Shown: positions 1 through 12,935, counted from the first letter of the stretch. The stretch is 64,000 bases of DNA from Paramecium octaurelia (GCA_905182995.1 CAJJDP010000122.1:242589-306588), one strand, 5' to 3'. Numbers and translations are program-made. Notes: generated by a model not told the origin, from the letters alone.

Positions 1-2229
1 TCACCCACTTAATTGCTATTCACTTTTACGGCTTCGTGTTTCTTGGGAGCAAATAGGATCTTCTCAAGATTCATGCAAGGCACCTACATGAGATGAATGC
101 TATACTTCGATGGCTAAACTTACGAGACCTCCGATTACAATTGTGTAGACGATATCAGTAAGTGTGAAAAATAGAATGTGAGAGTATTGATAGTAAACTA
201 ATTGTGTTGAACTGAAAGTCATGAACAAGATCACAATGAAATGAGTCAAGTACATGCAAAATGAAATTCTGGCTATTGGTTACCAAAAGGGATGTCCGAG
301 TCTAAAATTTCATTATTTTCATACATGAATCTTGATGGGTCATTCTTGCAACCTAGCAAAGCAGGAGTTATGCAAAATGCAACGCCTATTACAAACAGCA
401 CTCTATTGAAAGCTTGGTAGAAATATTAGGCTTAAGGAGGCCAAGCATCCATATCCTTTTAGAGTGGTATAATGATCCAAATGATGGTCTGAGTTAATCC
501 GATTCCAATTATATATAGCAGAGTTCTGATAAACACACTCTCCTTGATCTTCGAAGCCAAATCAACAATCCTTTAATTTTAACCGCTAATGTAATTTCGA
601 TAGAAAAGTCCAAAGAGGATTCCAATCAAGTAAGGAGATATTCTGACCCAAGGTTTATAGTAAAATACGTCTTGATAATCTGGTTGTGGTTTGGAATTTG
701 GAGTCCCTATTTACAAATGGTAGTTGTGAGAAAAAGCAATGTAATAGGCTGAGAAGATGCTTCCGACTAACAATGAAATAATAGTTGCTAATCCAATTTA
801 TTTATTTTTGGCATAAATAATCAGTAAGATTGGAGTGATGAGAAATATTTGAAAATCATTCGATAAATACCAACCCCATCCAAAACAATAACTTAATCCA
901 TTGTTTGCATGCGAAAACATGTTATCTATGAACAATAGATTCTTCCACCATTAGGCATTGCAAGTGGATGTTGATGCTATATATTCGTTCCAGATTGGAC
1001 CATCTGACCAATACACAGACAATTGCCAATACATTAGAATGCAAAATGCGTATGTTGGCCATATTCTTAAGAATCTATGTAACCACATTGCTGGCACCAA
1101 TGTAAATTTGATTGTTCTCAATTTGGTCAACTTTTCCAACAATAAAACAGTAGCCAAAAAGCCTCCCACAAAAAAGAATGTATCAACTGCAAAGTATGCT
1201 GCAGGTGTTAGGGTCACCCATCCAGGTTCTGTGATCTTGTAGGGGATGTCAATCAGATTGAATGAATTAGTTCCTCTGATCAGTTAATCATGACCAAAGA
1301 TCACCCAGAATATTGATAATGATCTTATCCCATTAAAAATCACAAAACCTGCATTCTCACCTTTGGGTTCATTGATTTTAAATAGTTTCTGGTAATTGTG
1401 AACGAAGGAGAAACTTAAGGCAAGTCGTTCCCATGATGGTTCTTTGTATTTCTCATATGTGATTTCCTCAAATTGCCCTTTGCCACTCATGAAAGCAGAT
1501 TCCTAATTTTCCATGATTTCATTCTCTATATTGCATAATGATATATTTATTTACAAATCAATTCCGATCTCCTGTACTGTTCATCTATTATATCTGATTA
1601 TAAGGATTGATCTTCAATTTTAGAATCATTTATTTTCTCAGCCTTCTTCTATATCTCTATCTATAAGTCTTCCGAATAAGCTTTCTTTTTGTTTTCTGCT
1701 ATTATGGACAAAATGCTCCCTGTAATATTGAGGCCAACAACGACTATCAACAACAGAAGAGTCAAATAGGTGCCGACACCCCATTCTGGATACATGAGTT
1801 CAGGATCCTAGTAGGAAACACTGTCAACCATCGACCTATTGTATTGGAGATGCTAGGGGAATTGTGGATGAGTACAGTTAGATTATTGATGAACGATTTT
1901 GTAGTTTCATTGAAAGTCTGCAGATAACTCATTTCACAGAACTAAGGTAAACAAAATCCCATATGTAATGGTCTTCCTCCGCTGATCATTCTCAAGTGAA
2001 TGTAATGCAAGTCGACAGAATCTCTACAAACTAGATAGGAACCCAAATCTTAGAGTCCTTTCCCTGAACTAAGTAAAGATTATGCTGATATGTTCTATGG
2101 AATTTCACCATTAGTTATTGCCTCTAAAATGCCTGTAAAATATGCTTAACACTTAGTGTTATTTTCATCGTTTGCCTTGATTTAATTACTCAGCAATAGG
2201 AAACATATGGAATAGAAAAGGAATTTCAT
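1..2229 (-). CDS. NRF-6-like acyltransferase 3 membrane protein (3' end cut by window)
   Basis: Multi-pass membrane protein of the nose-resistant-to-fluoxetine (NRF-6)/acyltransferase 3 family, predicted to move acyl groups at a membrane; substrate unknown. The start at 2229 gives a hydrophobic signal sequence (MKFLFYSICFLLLSNQIKA), then an extracellular Cys-containing NRF domain. The acyltransferase part opens with FNGIRSLSIFWVIFGHD (about 1284-1370) and continues with TFFFVGGFLATVLLL and HRFLRIWPTYAF (about 1070-1190), which are family signatures. Near the end a TM segment leads into AIEVPCMNLEKILF, the usual family ending, across a 22-nt intron at 81-102. The frame is open at base 1, so the last residues lie outside the window. 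Family assignment is sure; function is inferred. Confidence 0.88.
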
Positions 2230-2415
2230 TTTTATTAATATTAAATATATTTATAAAAGAAAATCAACATATTCCATTATTAATTTCAATTAATAACATA
2301 ATGACTTATCTGAATGTGAGTCTGATCATTACATTTTTATTTGTGATCTAATGAATAGATTTATGATTATTTTTAGTAGTAATTTAATCATCAATTTATG
2401 TTTATAAAATTAATA

Positions 2416-4481
2416 TCATGATGATTAAGTACTATCAAACCATTCTCTTAATGTCTCTGGACAATGTTATGCTGACATTCCACCATTCTACTTATTTAAT
2501 TCTTCATCGTAAATGAAACAAGTCAACACAGCATCACATGCCATTTAATAGATACTCATGAATAGAATGGCCACCATATATGCAATAATAAAGCAGACTA
2601 TTGATGGCACAACTGGAGATGCTAGATCTGTTTTATACGGTTCCACATTAATAAAGATTTCATAGGAGAACAGAACTGTAGCAAAACCAACAAATAACTT
2701 ACCAATCTATTTGAATATAAATAAAGTGTTACGAATGTAAAAATGGAACCAATACCAGAAACTAAACTGTATCTCATGGTATTAGCCCATATTGATTCAA
2801 AAGCATCTTTAGCAGCTGGACAGAAACTCTTGCTAGTCAATGCAATTTGAATGTAAGCATTTTTATTGAGGAATTCGATGAATCGCTCAAAACAGGCCAC
2901 CAAACAAGAGAGACAATCTAGTATGCATTTCGTACATTTATTATCTCCTGCCATCTATTTGGTCTGATACTTTGCATATTCCAACATCAATCGAATGAAT
3001 TGAACCACTGCCAATATGAAAGAACCAAATGCCAAAGAACCAAGATGATAACGAAATGCCCAATAGATGCTTTAGAATAAGTTGCCAGTGTAGGATTAGC
3101 CTGGTCCTTAATTGAAATACCATATGCACACTGAACAACCAATTATGAATTGATTCAGAGCCAACAAAAAGGCTTATTTCCACAGTCCACCAAACATAAA
3201 GTAATACACCATGTTTCTAGTTGTATTGTCAAAAGTTACTGTGGCAAAAGGAGTACTGCCATCTCCTTTGATGTCTCCAAGACCAACAATGTATCTAATA
3301 AATTATTGATATTTCTTACACAACTGACACTATCCACCAAACCCACAAGACTCCTAAACAAATCCCAATCACTGGAGGTACAATCATAACGGAAAAGTTA
3401 TCTCTTACATAGAGAGTAGCTGTCTTCACTACTCCTATTGCCAATCTAATTTTGTTGAAAATGCAAAAAAAAGCAAGAATTGAAAATGCAATCCAAGCTA
3501 TTTCAATATAAAATATGTATTCTAAGGCTTTTGCATTGTCAGAAGCATTAGTCGAACCTGCTGAAGCTGACTATTGAGAATCACTAAAATAAATAATGTG
3601 AATTATATTTACTTTAAATAATACAAGTGCTGATTCCATGTGTAACCTGCCAAAACTGAAATTCCAACAAAGTAGAGCAAGATTGTTAGCCATACAAATA
3701 ATCCCCCTAAAAATCTCAGAATCACCATATAAATTAATCTATCATTATAAATTTACTGTTTTTACCCTAAACCGAAAGCTATAAAAAACGATGCAAGAAT
3801 GATATATTTGGCAATAGAAAGATCATACAGCCAGGATGTCAATCTATTCAAGTCAATAGAAGAACTAAAATTAGAGGTTTGATTCAAAATGTCTAAAGCA
3901 GTACTTGGAAAACATGCTCTTGAGAAAATGGGTTCACTTCCATAGAGACAAATCCAATTTTCAGGATTAGTGACTGAACTTGTGATTGTGTCTACGTAGG
4001 TCTTCATTGAATCTACAGAAGTGAAATCGAAAGTTGCAGATGTATTAACTGAAACTTTCGTACAATCTCTAGGACAGGAGGTGATATTTTTGTTTGTTTA
4101 ACATTTAACAGTGTCTGATGTACTTGCTGGACATCTTTCCACACAGACTGTCTTGTTATAGTAATCAGGATGAATAATAGGAAAGTACAATAAGGGATAA
4201 CTTGGTAAATCCAGATCGCAAGCGTTGCCTAAATATAATGGAGAAACAGTACCATCAGAATCATAGGCTGCCAAAATTCTTTCTGGTTTCCCTAAAGAGT
4301 ACCCAGTTATTGCAATATACCTAAGGTTGTAGAATAAAATAACTCACCACATGAATATGAACGAAGCAATAAATAATAAACAACATATGATATCTGTGCA
4401 ATGGCGATCTTGTAACGGTCCATTCATCAATCGTGAATCGATGGCTTTGGCTTACTTTTCAGAAAAATCTTAAACTTTCAT
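2416..4481 (-). CDS. Choline-transporter-like protein (CTL/SLC44 family)
   Basis: Polytopic plasma- or organelle-membrane protein of the choline transporter-like family, about 650 residues. The N-terminus reads MKVQDFSEKQ and then CTDIICCLLF, the first TM segment typical of the family. The signature CLVACFERFIEFLNKNAYIQ lies at about 2850-2920 and is followed by the conserved stretch around FCPAAKDAF. The C-terminal end contains CDAVLTCFIYDEEL and closes at TGA 2416-2418. A central loop rich in Cys lies at about 4020-4180, as in other CTLs. Several tiny introns are needed (for example near 3590, 3740 and 4330). Family members carry choline and related amines; the substrate here is inferred only. 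Confidence 0.9.
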
Positions 4482-4551
4482 TAGTATAAGTAATAATAAT
4501 ATATAAATCAATGCTATATTTATAATTCAAATAAATTTACACAATATAATT

Positions 4552-5055
4552 TCAGTATTTCTTTCCTTCCTTTCCATTTTGAAAATATTCCAAAATCAGT
4601 TTCCTCTGCACTTGACTGAGCAGATCCAAGAACATAGATATCAAACAAATTGCTCCTGCGAACTTTTGGGCTTTAATCAATTGTCCATTCTCACTGTTTT
4701 TCAATTGCATAGCGCTGTAAATAATTCCACAGTTAATTAGTCCTGCTGCTGTATTAGATAGCCAATATTAATCAAATCCAAAGTTTCTTATTAGTATGCC
4801 AGTGCCTATTTCGTTCAATTACTGATGAGTGTATCCAGTCAATAATCCATAAAAACAATACTTGTTGGATTAAATGAATTTCGATTAATGTTTTTATAAA
4901 GCTTTGCCAATCCCATAAAAAAATCCACAAAAGGCAATAGCCACGGTGTTTGAGATGATTTTGTATTACGAGGAAGGTCTTGGGAATAGGTATTGTTCAT
5001 AGATTTCTTGTGAGTCCAAAGAAGGCATTTATTTTCTAATGTCTATAAAAGGCAT
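4552..5055 (-). CDS. Small hypothetical membrane protein
   Basis: One uninterrupted frame of 167 codons in ciliate code, MPFIDIRKQMPSLDS to a Lys-rich tail ending KGRKEI-like residues and TGA at 4552-4554. I see three or four hydrophobic, Gly/Ala-rich stretches (around NTVAIAFCGFFYGIG, YCFYGLLTGY, NTAAGLINCGIIYS and FAGAICLISMFLDLL) separated by short polar loops. The size and Gly spacing recall small mitochondrial inner-membrane proteins such as Tim17/22-type, but no diagnostic motif is present, so no function is assigned. It lies 71 bp upstream of the choline-transporter-like gene on the same strand. Confidence 0.7.
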
Positions 5056-5276
5056 CAAAGTGTAATTTATTGATATAATTAATTATGATTATAATATAAA
5101 TACCAGAAATAATTATATTTATGATTTTAAGTCGTATTAATTTTGAATCGTGTTTTTTCAAAGGTAGAAATGTTTGTCGTTGAATACCAAAGTAGTGATG
5201 TAATTCTTGTAATTAGTCCTGTAAAAACTTAATGTAAGAAATTAAGAAATTAAATATAAAAAATTTATTCAAAAAA

Positions 5277-6650
5277 ATGATATATATTCTGATTGGATTA
5301 TTTAGTTTAGTCCTTTGTTAAGGAGATGTGCAAACTACAGTTTAGACAGGTATAAATGGTTGTAATTAATTGCTCAGAATTTTACAAATAACTGTTGGGT
5401 GCAGATCCTAAATAATACATCGAAACAGGATATGTTACATTAAAGGACTTAGAGGATGGATAGACAGCGGTTGGAGAAATGTTCTACCACATGTTTTTAA
5501 AACAAGGAACCATGAGCTTAGACCAAATAAAATAGGACGATATTTTGGTTATCTGGCTGAATGGTGGTCCAGGTTGCTCATCACAATTTGGAAACTTTTA
5601 AGAGATAGGTCCATACAAGGTGGTGGAAGTGAGCAAAGACAATTATAAGGTTGAGGAAAGAGTAATTATTTATTGAATATGGGATAGCCATAATCTTGGA
5701 ATAAGTTGACACATCAATTATTTGTCGATTAACCATTAAGAGTCGGGATGAGTAGCGCAAAAGACGGATTTGTGGTCTCAAATACTGAAACTGCTGCTAA
5801 GTATTTCGCTAATTTCCTTCGGGTCCTCTACAACAAACACACAATTCTATAGAGAACTCAATTGTATATTATGGGAGAAAGTTTCGCTGGACATTATATC
5901 CCTGCCATAGCTATCTAGATATTGACTTAGAGGTTGACATTCGTCAATTTTAAGGGAGTTGCTATAGGAGATGGCTGGACATAGCCATTTTCATAATTTT
6001 CTTAGTATGCTTCCTATTTGTACACAATTGGTACAATTACAGAAAGACAATTCAAAATAATCCAGAATAACATAGCCATAGGATAGAATGCCATTTTGAA
6101 TGGGGACATGCAATTGGCATACAAATAATTCGACTTGTTGTCTGATGATGAAACCATTAATATGGCTGGTGGAATCAACGTTTACAATTTCAGACAATAC
6201 CAAGGATAAGACATCGAAGATACTTCTCATGAGAGATTCTTGAACTTTTATCTAAAGACTTAATTCAAGGCTCCAACCACTAAAACTATATTTGAAGGAT
6301 GTGATGGACCTACTTTTGATGCCTTTGCTTTGGATATTCCAACTAGTAGAAAGGGCGACATTGAGGTCCTCTTATCAAGCAACATCAAAGTCTTATTGTT
6401 CAATGGGTAATTAGATTATATAGTTAATACTCCTGGGGCTGTCCTGTGGATGAGTTAATTGAATTGGGACAAAATTGGACTATGGAAAAATGCTAAGAAG
6501 GAAATGATTGTTGTGAACAAAGAAACACAAGGAACCTGGAAGCAATATGAAAATTTCATCTATGCAACAATATACACAGCAGGTCACATGGTCCCTACAG
6601 ATAATCCCTTAGGCGCTTATGCTATGTTAGAAAAATTCTTAACAATGTGA
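5277..6650 (+). CDS. Serine carboxypeptidase, peptidase family S10
   Basis: Lysosomal or secreted carboxypeptidase that removes C-terminal residues from peptides at acid pH. A signal peptide (MIYILIGLFSLVLCQG) is followed by the S10 oxyanion motif WLNGGPGCSS (about 5550-5585). The nucleophile is the Ser of MGESFAGHY (about 5870-5900), the catalytic Asp lies in LFNGQLDYIVN (about 6400-6425), and the His lies in YTAGHMVPTDNPLGA (about 6575-6615). The full triad is therefore present. Two introns fit: a 28-nt one after residue 25 (5350-5377, ending CAG) and a 26-nt one at about 5661-5686. Length about 440 residues, normal for the family. Confidence 0.93.
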
Positions 6651-7043
6651 TGAATTCATAAATCATAAATTATTTTAGCATATCATTAACTCTTATTTAA
6701 TTCATCTTTTGAATTTATTCTGATAAACATAGTTGAAATTTCCATTCTCTTATTTGGAAACTCTTTCTGACTTATCATATTTATGATACTTATATCCATT
6801 GAACTAATGAAATTGGTTCAAGGATTAGAAAAATATAGTATTTCCAAAAATACTCATATGGATTGAATATAAAATGCTTTTGCTTTCATAATAATCTTCA
6901 TTAATATCGGTTTAGACATTGCAAAAGAAATGTTTTAAAATTAGTTTTGTTTTTCTCTTGATATAATACAAAAAGACAATATACTTTATCTTATATAATT
7001 ATAACAAATTAATTCAATATATTACTGTTAAAATTTGAATAAT
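6651..7043. other. AT-rich intergenic stretch, nothing recognised
   Basis: Non-coding gap between the carboxypeptidase stop and the next plus-strand gene. All frames are short, and I see no RNA gene or repeat. It presumably holds the 3' signal of one gene and the promoter of the next. Confidence 0.5.
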
Positions 7044-8156
7044 ATGGATAAACAAATGATTTTCAGTTTTCAAACTCAAAAACCTAAAATAAGAGAGTAG
7101 GTTAAAAGACTAGAATATTTTCAATAAGAATTGTCGTAAATCTAAGATCTCTCGAGGCAAAATAGATCCAAAAGTTCGACAGAAATGCATAGCATGACTA
7201 CAGCTGATAGTAGACAGTATTAAGGGTATTATGAGGAGGTTTCTGCCTTTGCGTTACCAAAAAAGGATATATTCAGCCAATCTTTGAATAAAATCTAAAT
7301 AAATAAACTAAACAAAGAAATATAAACAGAAATTCTACCCAAACCAAAATTAGAGATCTTGTAAGAAAATGTTATGCAATTGCAATTTCAAAAGGAGGAG
7401 ATCTTCAATTAAATTAAAACTATAAAAAAAGAGAATGGATTGCTAATTACTTAAAATAAATCATATGAAATTGAAATCAATGCATAGAAGAATAAAATAA
7501 ATGAACTGATAAACGAACAAAATGAAAAAGAATAGTTTTACCAATAAACTATGTAATAGTAGAATTGGCAAATCATTCAATTAACCAATGAATTACAATA
7601 GTTATACAACAAGCAATAGTAACTAAACAATTTTGAAGTAAGCAATCCATTGTAGATACTCTTGACTTAGTTTTCATCAGTGGAATAGGAAAATATACTG
7701 CTAGCAATTAAAGAGGCAATTAAAATTAATAAAAATGAAAGACTCTAAGTAATTTAAGATTGGATGCATATTGAAGACATAAGGGAAGAAATCATATAAC
7801 TAAAGAGACATCATAATATTAAATTGAAAGAAGTAAACATTTGAATGAATATGATTTAGTTAATGGAGCAAATAAAAATCCTATAAAATGATTAAATAAT
7901 TGAACCTGAGTTGCTGTCTACTTAAGATTCGTTGTAACTAGTCTCAAACATCCTTTATAGAGCCATAAAAAGTAATGAAATGCTAAAATTAATTAAATAA
8001 AATTCAAGAATGTACAATTTGATTGAAGATTTATGGAGTAAGTTGAAATCTCGATTGGAACATTCAAACTTTTCATAATAACATATCAGAACATCATCTT
8101 TAAATAAAGTTGATTTAAATTCAACTAACAAAAAGTTTTCGTGCAGAAAACTATGA
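7044..8156 (+). CDS. Coiled-coil protein, unknown function
   Basis: About 360 residues starting MDKQMIFSFQTQKPK. After a Ser-rich N-terminal region the sequence is dominated by Glu, Lys, Gln, Asn, Leu and Ile with heptad-like spacing (roughly 7330-7650 and 7700-7860), so a long alpha-helical coiled coil is likely. A 27-nt intron, GTAAACATTTG...TTTAG at 7833-7859, restores the frame before ELMEQIKIL. The C-terminal part ends in a Ser/Asn/Lys stretch at TGA 8154. No catalytic motif is seen. Coiled-coil proteins of this kind in ciliates are often cytoskeletal or basal-body parts, but that is only a guess. Confidence 0.75.
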
Positions 8157-8254
8157 ATTAATTTATATTTATATATATATCAATATGCAAAACAGTATTT
8201 TAATCTACAAAGATATAAATTAAATGTAACTTTATATTTATTTATTAATAAAGC

Positions 8255-9688
8255 TCAACCTTAATTTAATTTTTTAAAATTGATTAAATTTTCCAGAACA
8301 TAATGAATTACTGATTATGCCTTTTGTCTATTCTTTAATTTATCTGTGATTCCTATGATGTCTCCAGCCTCTTTTACGTAATATTCCAAATCTTCATTTG
8401 TGCATTTGTTTGTCAATTATGCCAAACGAGTTCTGAGTAAGATATTGCAGATAAAATTACTTTTCAGATGCAAACTCCTCATCTAAATCAAATAACTCAA
8501 GAGGAGGGGGTGGCAATTCCCTTGGAATAGGTGGGAATACAGCTGGTTGTAATCCCAAGAGAGGAGTTTCAAATTGGGGAACTATAAGAGTCAGTGGTTC
8601 ATGCTTGACCTCTAGAATATGATTGAACAATACAGAGAGTTTCGTATAGCTTAACAGCATCTGGTATGAGATCAAGGTCAAATTTGAATAAGGTTGAATC
8701 AAACAAGGTTGTTACATCTTTTGGTAGTTCTTCACTTTCTTGTAAGCAACTCTTTAGTTTATCAGACAGCTCTGCAATATCAGGAGCATTTTTGCAATCG
8801 TTTTCAGCGAAAGGAGTTTTCTTATCGAATTCAACCTCTTTTGTAAAGAAGAACTTTAAGAGGAATTCAAAAATCTTTTGATTGTCATCCTTCTCAAAGT
8901 ATTCATCATTGAAGATGTCGGTTGAGCCTATGACTACAAGTTTACCCTTTTCTTGGTTGATGGCCATGATTGGTTTTTCGCATGGATAAGACATAGGGCC
9001 AGTGGATAGGATGGGGAAGGCCTTGTCCTTCACAATCAGAGTGGCTCCATTGGGATAGACAAAGTCGAGACCACTTTGATTGTTAATTTCAGTATCTTCC
9101 ATTTCGATGACTCCCTAGAGGTATGGTGTGGATGCCTTGTTTTTTCTAGTCTCTCTTTATTCACCATTAATCACACGAACTATCTTAAATAGAATATAGA
9201 TTTTCAAACTTCTTGATTGATAACTCCTTATTAGATGTATGCTTCTTTTGGATGAAAATATTTAAAATAGCATGTCCTTACAACACAATCGTTGTTCACA
9301 TAAATTCCAAATTTCTCAATAAATACATTTAGGTTGCTAGTAGACTTACTCTCACCACCATCAGAGAATAAGATTAGTATGTTGCCTCCGCCATTGAAGT
9401 ATTCTTCGAGGCATAAGATTTCTAGGAATCAAAATAAAAAATACCTTTCTAAGTAAAGGGAGCTCTGGACCCAGCAAAAATGAGTAGATTGGCATTTCTG
9501 ATTTTGTCTATAACTAAGTCCTCTTTATTTAAGCTAAACTAAATAATTCAAAAATCCATAACTTACCTTATATAAAGACTTATACTTTTTAAATAACTTC
9601 TTGTAATTCTGGCTGAGATTACCTTATTCATTTTTGGCTATATTAAATATAACCTAATTAATTTATTATATACTTATTGTTCCGACAT
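8255..9688 (-). CDS. IFT52: Intraflagellar transport protein IFT52
   Basis: Core subunit of the IFT-B complex that carries cargo along ciliary microtubules. The N-terminal GIFT domain is visible (NANLLIFAGSRAPFT at about 9450-9510). The hallmark middle and C-terminal blocks are ESEELPKDVTTLFDSTLFKF (8683-8745), LIVPQFETPLLGLQPAVFPP and ELPPPPLELFDLDEEFASEK (about 8460-8600), then TRLAQLTNKCTNEDLEYYV. Length about 435 residues matches animal IFT52. Introns include a 20-nt one right after the first codons, a 28-nt one after SLYK, and a 28-nt one within EK/TR near 8430-8457. The start codon lies only 25 bp from that of divergent NOB1. Confidence 0.95.
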
Positions 9689-9713
9689 CTTTTATTTTTT
9701 TAAATTAAAATAA
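9689..9713. promoter_or_regulatory. 25-bp divergent intergenic spacer between IFT52 and NOB1
   Basis: Only 25 bp of pure A/T-dominated sequence separates the two start codons. Both promoters and both 5' UTRs must fit here or run into the opposite coding sequence. No element beyond an A/T-rich tract is recognisable. Confidence 0.6.
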
Positions 9714-11089
9714 ATGAATAAATTAATATTGGATGCCAATGCATTTATTAAAGAAATCAACTTTCAACACCTTTCAGAACATTACTCATTCGTAACTCAT
9801 GAGGCCATTCTCACTGAAGTCAGAGATGAAAGAGCCAGGTAAAAATTATAAAATTTCACCTACCCTCTCACCTTCTTGACTCCATCAGAGAAAATGATTA
9901 AAATCGTTAAGCAATTCGCCACATAAACGTCCGACATAGCATCATTATCACCAATTGATATTGAACTCATTGCTTTAGCTTGTACCTTGATTGAGGAAAA
10001 TGGACAGAAGGACAAGTTAAAGTTGGAACCACTAAAACCATTAGAGTTTAATAAAATTAAGAATGTTTATGGATCCAAAAATAATTAACAAGTAGAAGAG
10101 GAGGAAGAAGAAGTATAAAAGGAAGAAAATGAATAAGTTTAAAATAAATAATAAGATGAAGAATAAACTTAACAAAAATCGGAAGAACCAGAAAAATAAG
10201 AAACCTAAAAGAATGAAGATAATAATGATGATGATGATTCTGATGGATGGGAAGAGGTTGTCCCAAAGAAAAAATATTATAACAATTACTCTAAATAAAA
10301 CAACTCATAAAAACCTAAATCAGAAGAAATACAAGTTGAAGATCAGGAAGAGGAGTCATCAGAGGATGAAAATGAAGAAGAGTGGATTAATAATACAAAC
10401 ATCCATGAAAAATTAAATGAAATTTAAATCAATCCATAAGATAGTTAAGGAAATCTATTTGGTGTTGCTCTTCTGACAACTGACTTTGCTATGCAAGTAT
10501 CATATTTTTGTCATTTTTATAGAATGTTCTATTATAAATGGGTGTCCCTGTCTTATCAACTGAAGGGTATATGATTAAGAGTGCAAGGAGGTTCATTTTA
10601 GAATGTCATATATGTAAAACCTTAGTCAGAGATCCAACAAGACTCTTCTGCACTAATTGTGGAAACAATTCATTACTGAAAGTCTCCTGTTCCTTGGAAT
10701 CTGATGGAACAATTATCTTGTATAGGAAGAAGAATTTCAAAGTTAATCTAAGAGGAACTCAAGTAAATTAATGTTCTAATCGATTAGTATTCCATTCCTT
10801 AGAACTTAACCAAAAAGGATGCCCCATTTATTTTCTGTTAAGATCAATTAATGAAAAGCGGAATTCAGCAATAGCTAGCAAGACAAGTAAATTATGGAAT
10901 TTATATATTGTATAGAGAAAACAAGAAGAACTCAGATACAAGAAGGTTATGAAAACATATGAAAATGGAATTGGTTTTGAAGATATTGATTATAAGCATC
11001 CTTAACAAAAAATTACAGTTGGTTATGGCAAATTGAATCCAAATGATGTAAACGATATGAGAAAAATAAAGAGAAATAAAAAGCGTTGA
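9714..11089 (+). CDS. NOB1: RNA-binding protein NOB1, 20S pre-rRNA endonuclease
   Basis: PIN-domain nuclease that cleaves the 3' end of 18S rRNA during late 40S ribosome maturation. The N-terminal PIN domain opens MNKLILDANAFIKEINF with the conserved first Asp, and continues with EVRDERAR and LSPIDIELIALA. A long acidic, Gln/Lys-rich linker (10090-10420) follows. The conserved block NVLLQMGVPVLSTEGYMI then leads to the zinc ribbon CHICKTLVRDP..CTNCG (about 10600-10670), and the C-terminal VGYGKLNPND is also typical. Introns of 26, 25 and 29 nt lie near 10497, 10764 and 10889. Length about 430 residues is normal. Confidence 0.95.
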
Positions 11090-11182
11090 TGTATATACAT
11101 ATATAATTAAAATAAATAAATTTCTTCTCTTAATAAAATATTTTATATATTCCAAATACTATAATGATATGATATAAATATA

Positions 11183-12552
11183 TCATTTTTTCTTAGCTTA
11201 TGTTTTTGTTGTTGTTTTTTCTTTGGTTAATTTTTCTTCCCTTTAGATGATATCTTTTTTTTACTATTTATATAATTTATTTTTTACTTTAAGATGTTTA
11301 TTTGATATTTTTTGGTTTGTTGGAATCTATTGTGCTTCAAATTAATGGGTATCCATAGCTGACTTAAGAGCGTCCATTTTCTTTTAAGATGCATCAACAT
11401 CCTCTTTTAATTAAGATTGGGTTGGATCAAAATCTCTCATATTTTTAACTGAATCAGTCTATTACCATGTTTAATTATTTGGAATTAATCTTTCCTTTGG
11501 CTTTTAGACTTTTTATTGCTGTTATGATGTTGCTATATTAAATACGATAATACATTATTATGTTTAAGACTCTTCCTATTATTCTGGAATTGGAGCTGGT
11601 TAAACTTTTACTTGTTGTTCACCAAATACGCTCGATTACAATTCAGCATCCTTCCTGTTTTTAGCATATGTATCAGGATCAAACTCTTTGACTTGATTAT
11701 TGCTCTATCCTCCTACAGTGCTCCATTTTTAAGTGGAAGCGGTCAGTTTTTCTACTTTTTGGTTTTTCACAGCCTTACTAGAGATAACATTATATGCTAT
11801 ACTTAGGAGAATCTCCAAAAACACTTGATTGATTTTCCATCAATTTTCGGTTGGTTGGATTCTATTCTTATTGCTATTATTATTATTTCTTTGTTTTTTA
11901 AGGGCTGGATGTTTCCAAATTGACTTCCTTAGTTGGAAGATGATCACGAGCTATTTCATTGCCATAGAGTTCTTTATTTCTTCTATTTTATGGATCATAG
12001 TTTAATTTTGGTTTGAACTCACTCAAAGTGGCTGCCCTTTTTAAAGATTTGTATTCATCAAAATCTACAACTTATTCAATCGTTTTTACCACTCTTCCCA
12101 AATAGGAAATCTTTTCCATGATCAACTTATCTATTGTCATTATTTTTTTTCTAATATCTCTTCACTTCTTATTGCGAATTCTCAAATGTTTGATTTGAAC
12201 GAGCAGGTGGTGGTGCATTTTGAACAGCCTCTTATTAAAAGATTTAAGATTAAAAAGTTTTGTTTTATCTTACCTAATACACATATAAAAAGGCTAATAC
12301 TTCTTATTATTTTGGTGCTTGACTTTCATTACTGAAAATATCAGTTTTAGGCCTTACACTTTATCTTGATACCTGTGGGGCAGGTGCGGGAGCATTGACT
12401 CCAAAAATATCAGATTTGTTTTGAATTCTAAATAAATCAAGCATAATTACACTTGTCTGGTAGGAGGTGCTTGATCAAATGTTTATTTGTTAGGTCTGGC
12501 TCCAGCTGCTTGTCTTAAATAAATATTATCTTTACATATTTGGTGTATCCAT
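11183..12552 (-). CDS. Hydrophilic protein with repeated [S/D]-x-FG motifs
   Basis: Unrecognised gene with several tiny introns (22-nt near 12520, 23-nt near 12440, 27-nt near 12280, 25-nt near 12085). The protein is rich in Gln, Pro, Asn, Lys and Ser and repeats a short motif, KSDIFGVN, KTDIFSNES, QSSVFGDSP and SSVFGEQQ, separated by disordered linkers such as NAPAPAPQ. It ends in a Lys-rich tail before TGA 11183. Recurrent short FG motifs recall Jupiter/HN1 microtubule-associated proteins (SNIFG motifs) but could also be unrelated linear motifs; I give no function. The start at 12552 is chosen because it keeps the first introns in frame. Confidence 0.6.
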
Positions 12553-12935
12553 TAATAAAACAAAATAAATAAAATTTTGAGATTATAAAATCACATCAAC
12601 ATCTGCATTTGAATTTAAGAATTAATTGCACCAATCAGGTACAATAGTTTGTAACAATCATTTTTAATGTTTTCGTACTAATTATTTGGTTTATTAGTTA
12701 TCTATGTCTATATTACGTCATTAATAACAATATCATATTCACTATGATATTAAAGTATGTAAATAATAAAATTATTAAATATTGAAATCATTAGTGAAGC
12801 AGTAGTTTTTTGAGGGAATTTCAGTTTTGCATAATTCCTTTTGCTCGAGAAGAGTATTTGAAAAAAATCAATTTATGATATATACTATATTAATGATCAC
12901 ATTAGTGCATGAATTAATTTATCAGGAACAACAAT
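12553..12935. other. AT-rich divergent intergenic region
   Basis: Gap between two divergent genes, with short broken frames only. It contains a CA/TA-poor, T-rich tract and no visible RNA gene. It probably carries both promoters. Confidence 0.45.

Noticed and set aside
958-1242. Plus-strand open frame of 94 codons
   Set aside because: It lies antisense to the acyltransferase gene, whose minus frame carries family signatures over the same bases.
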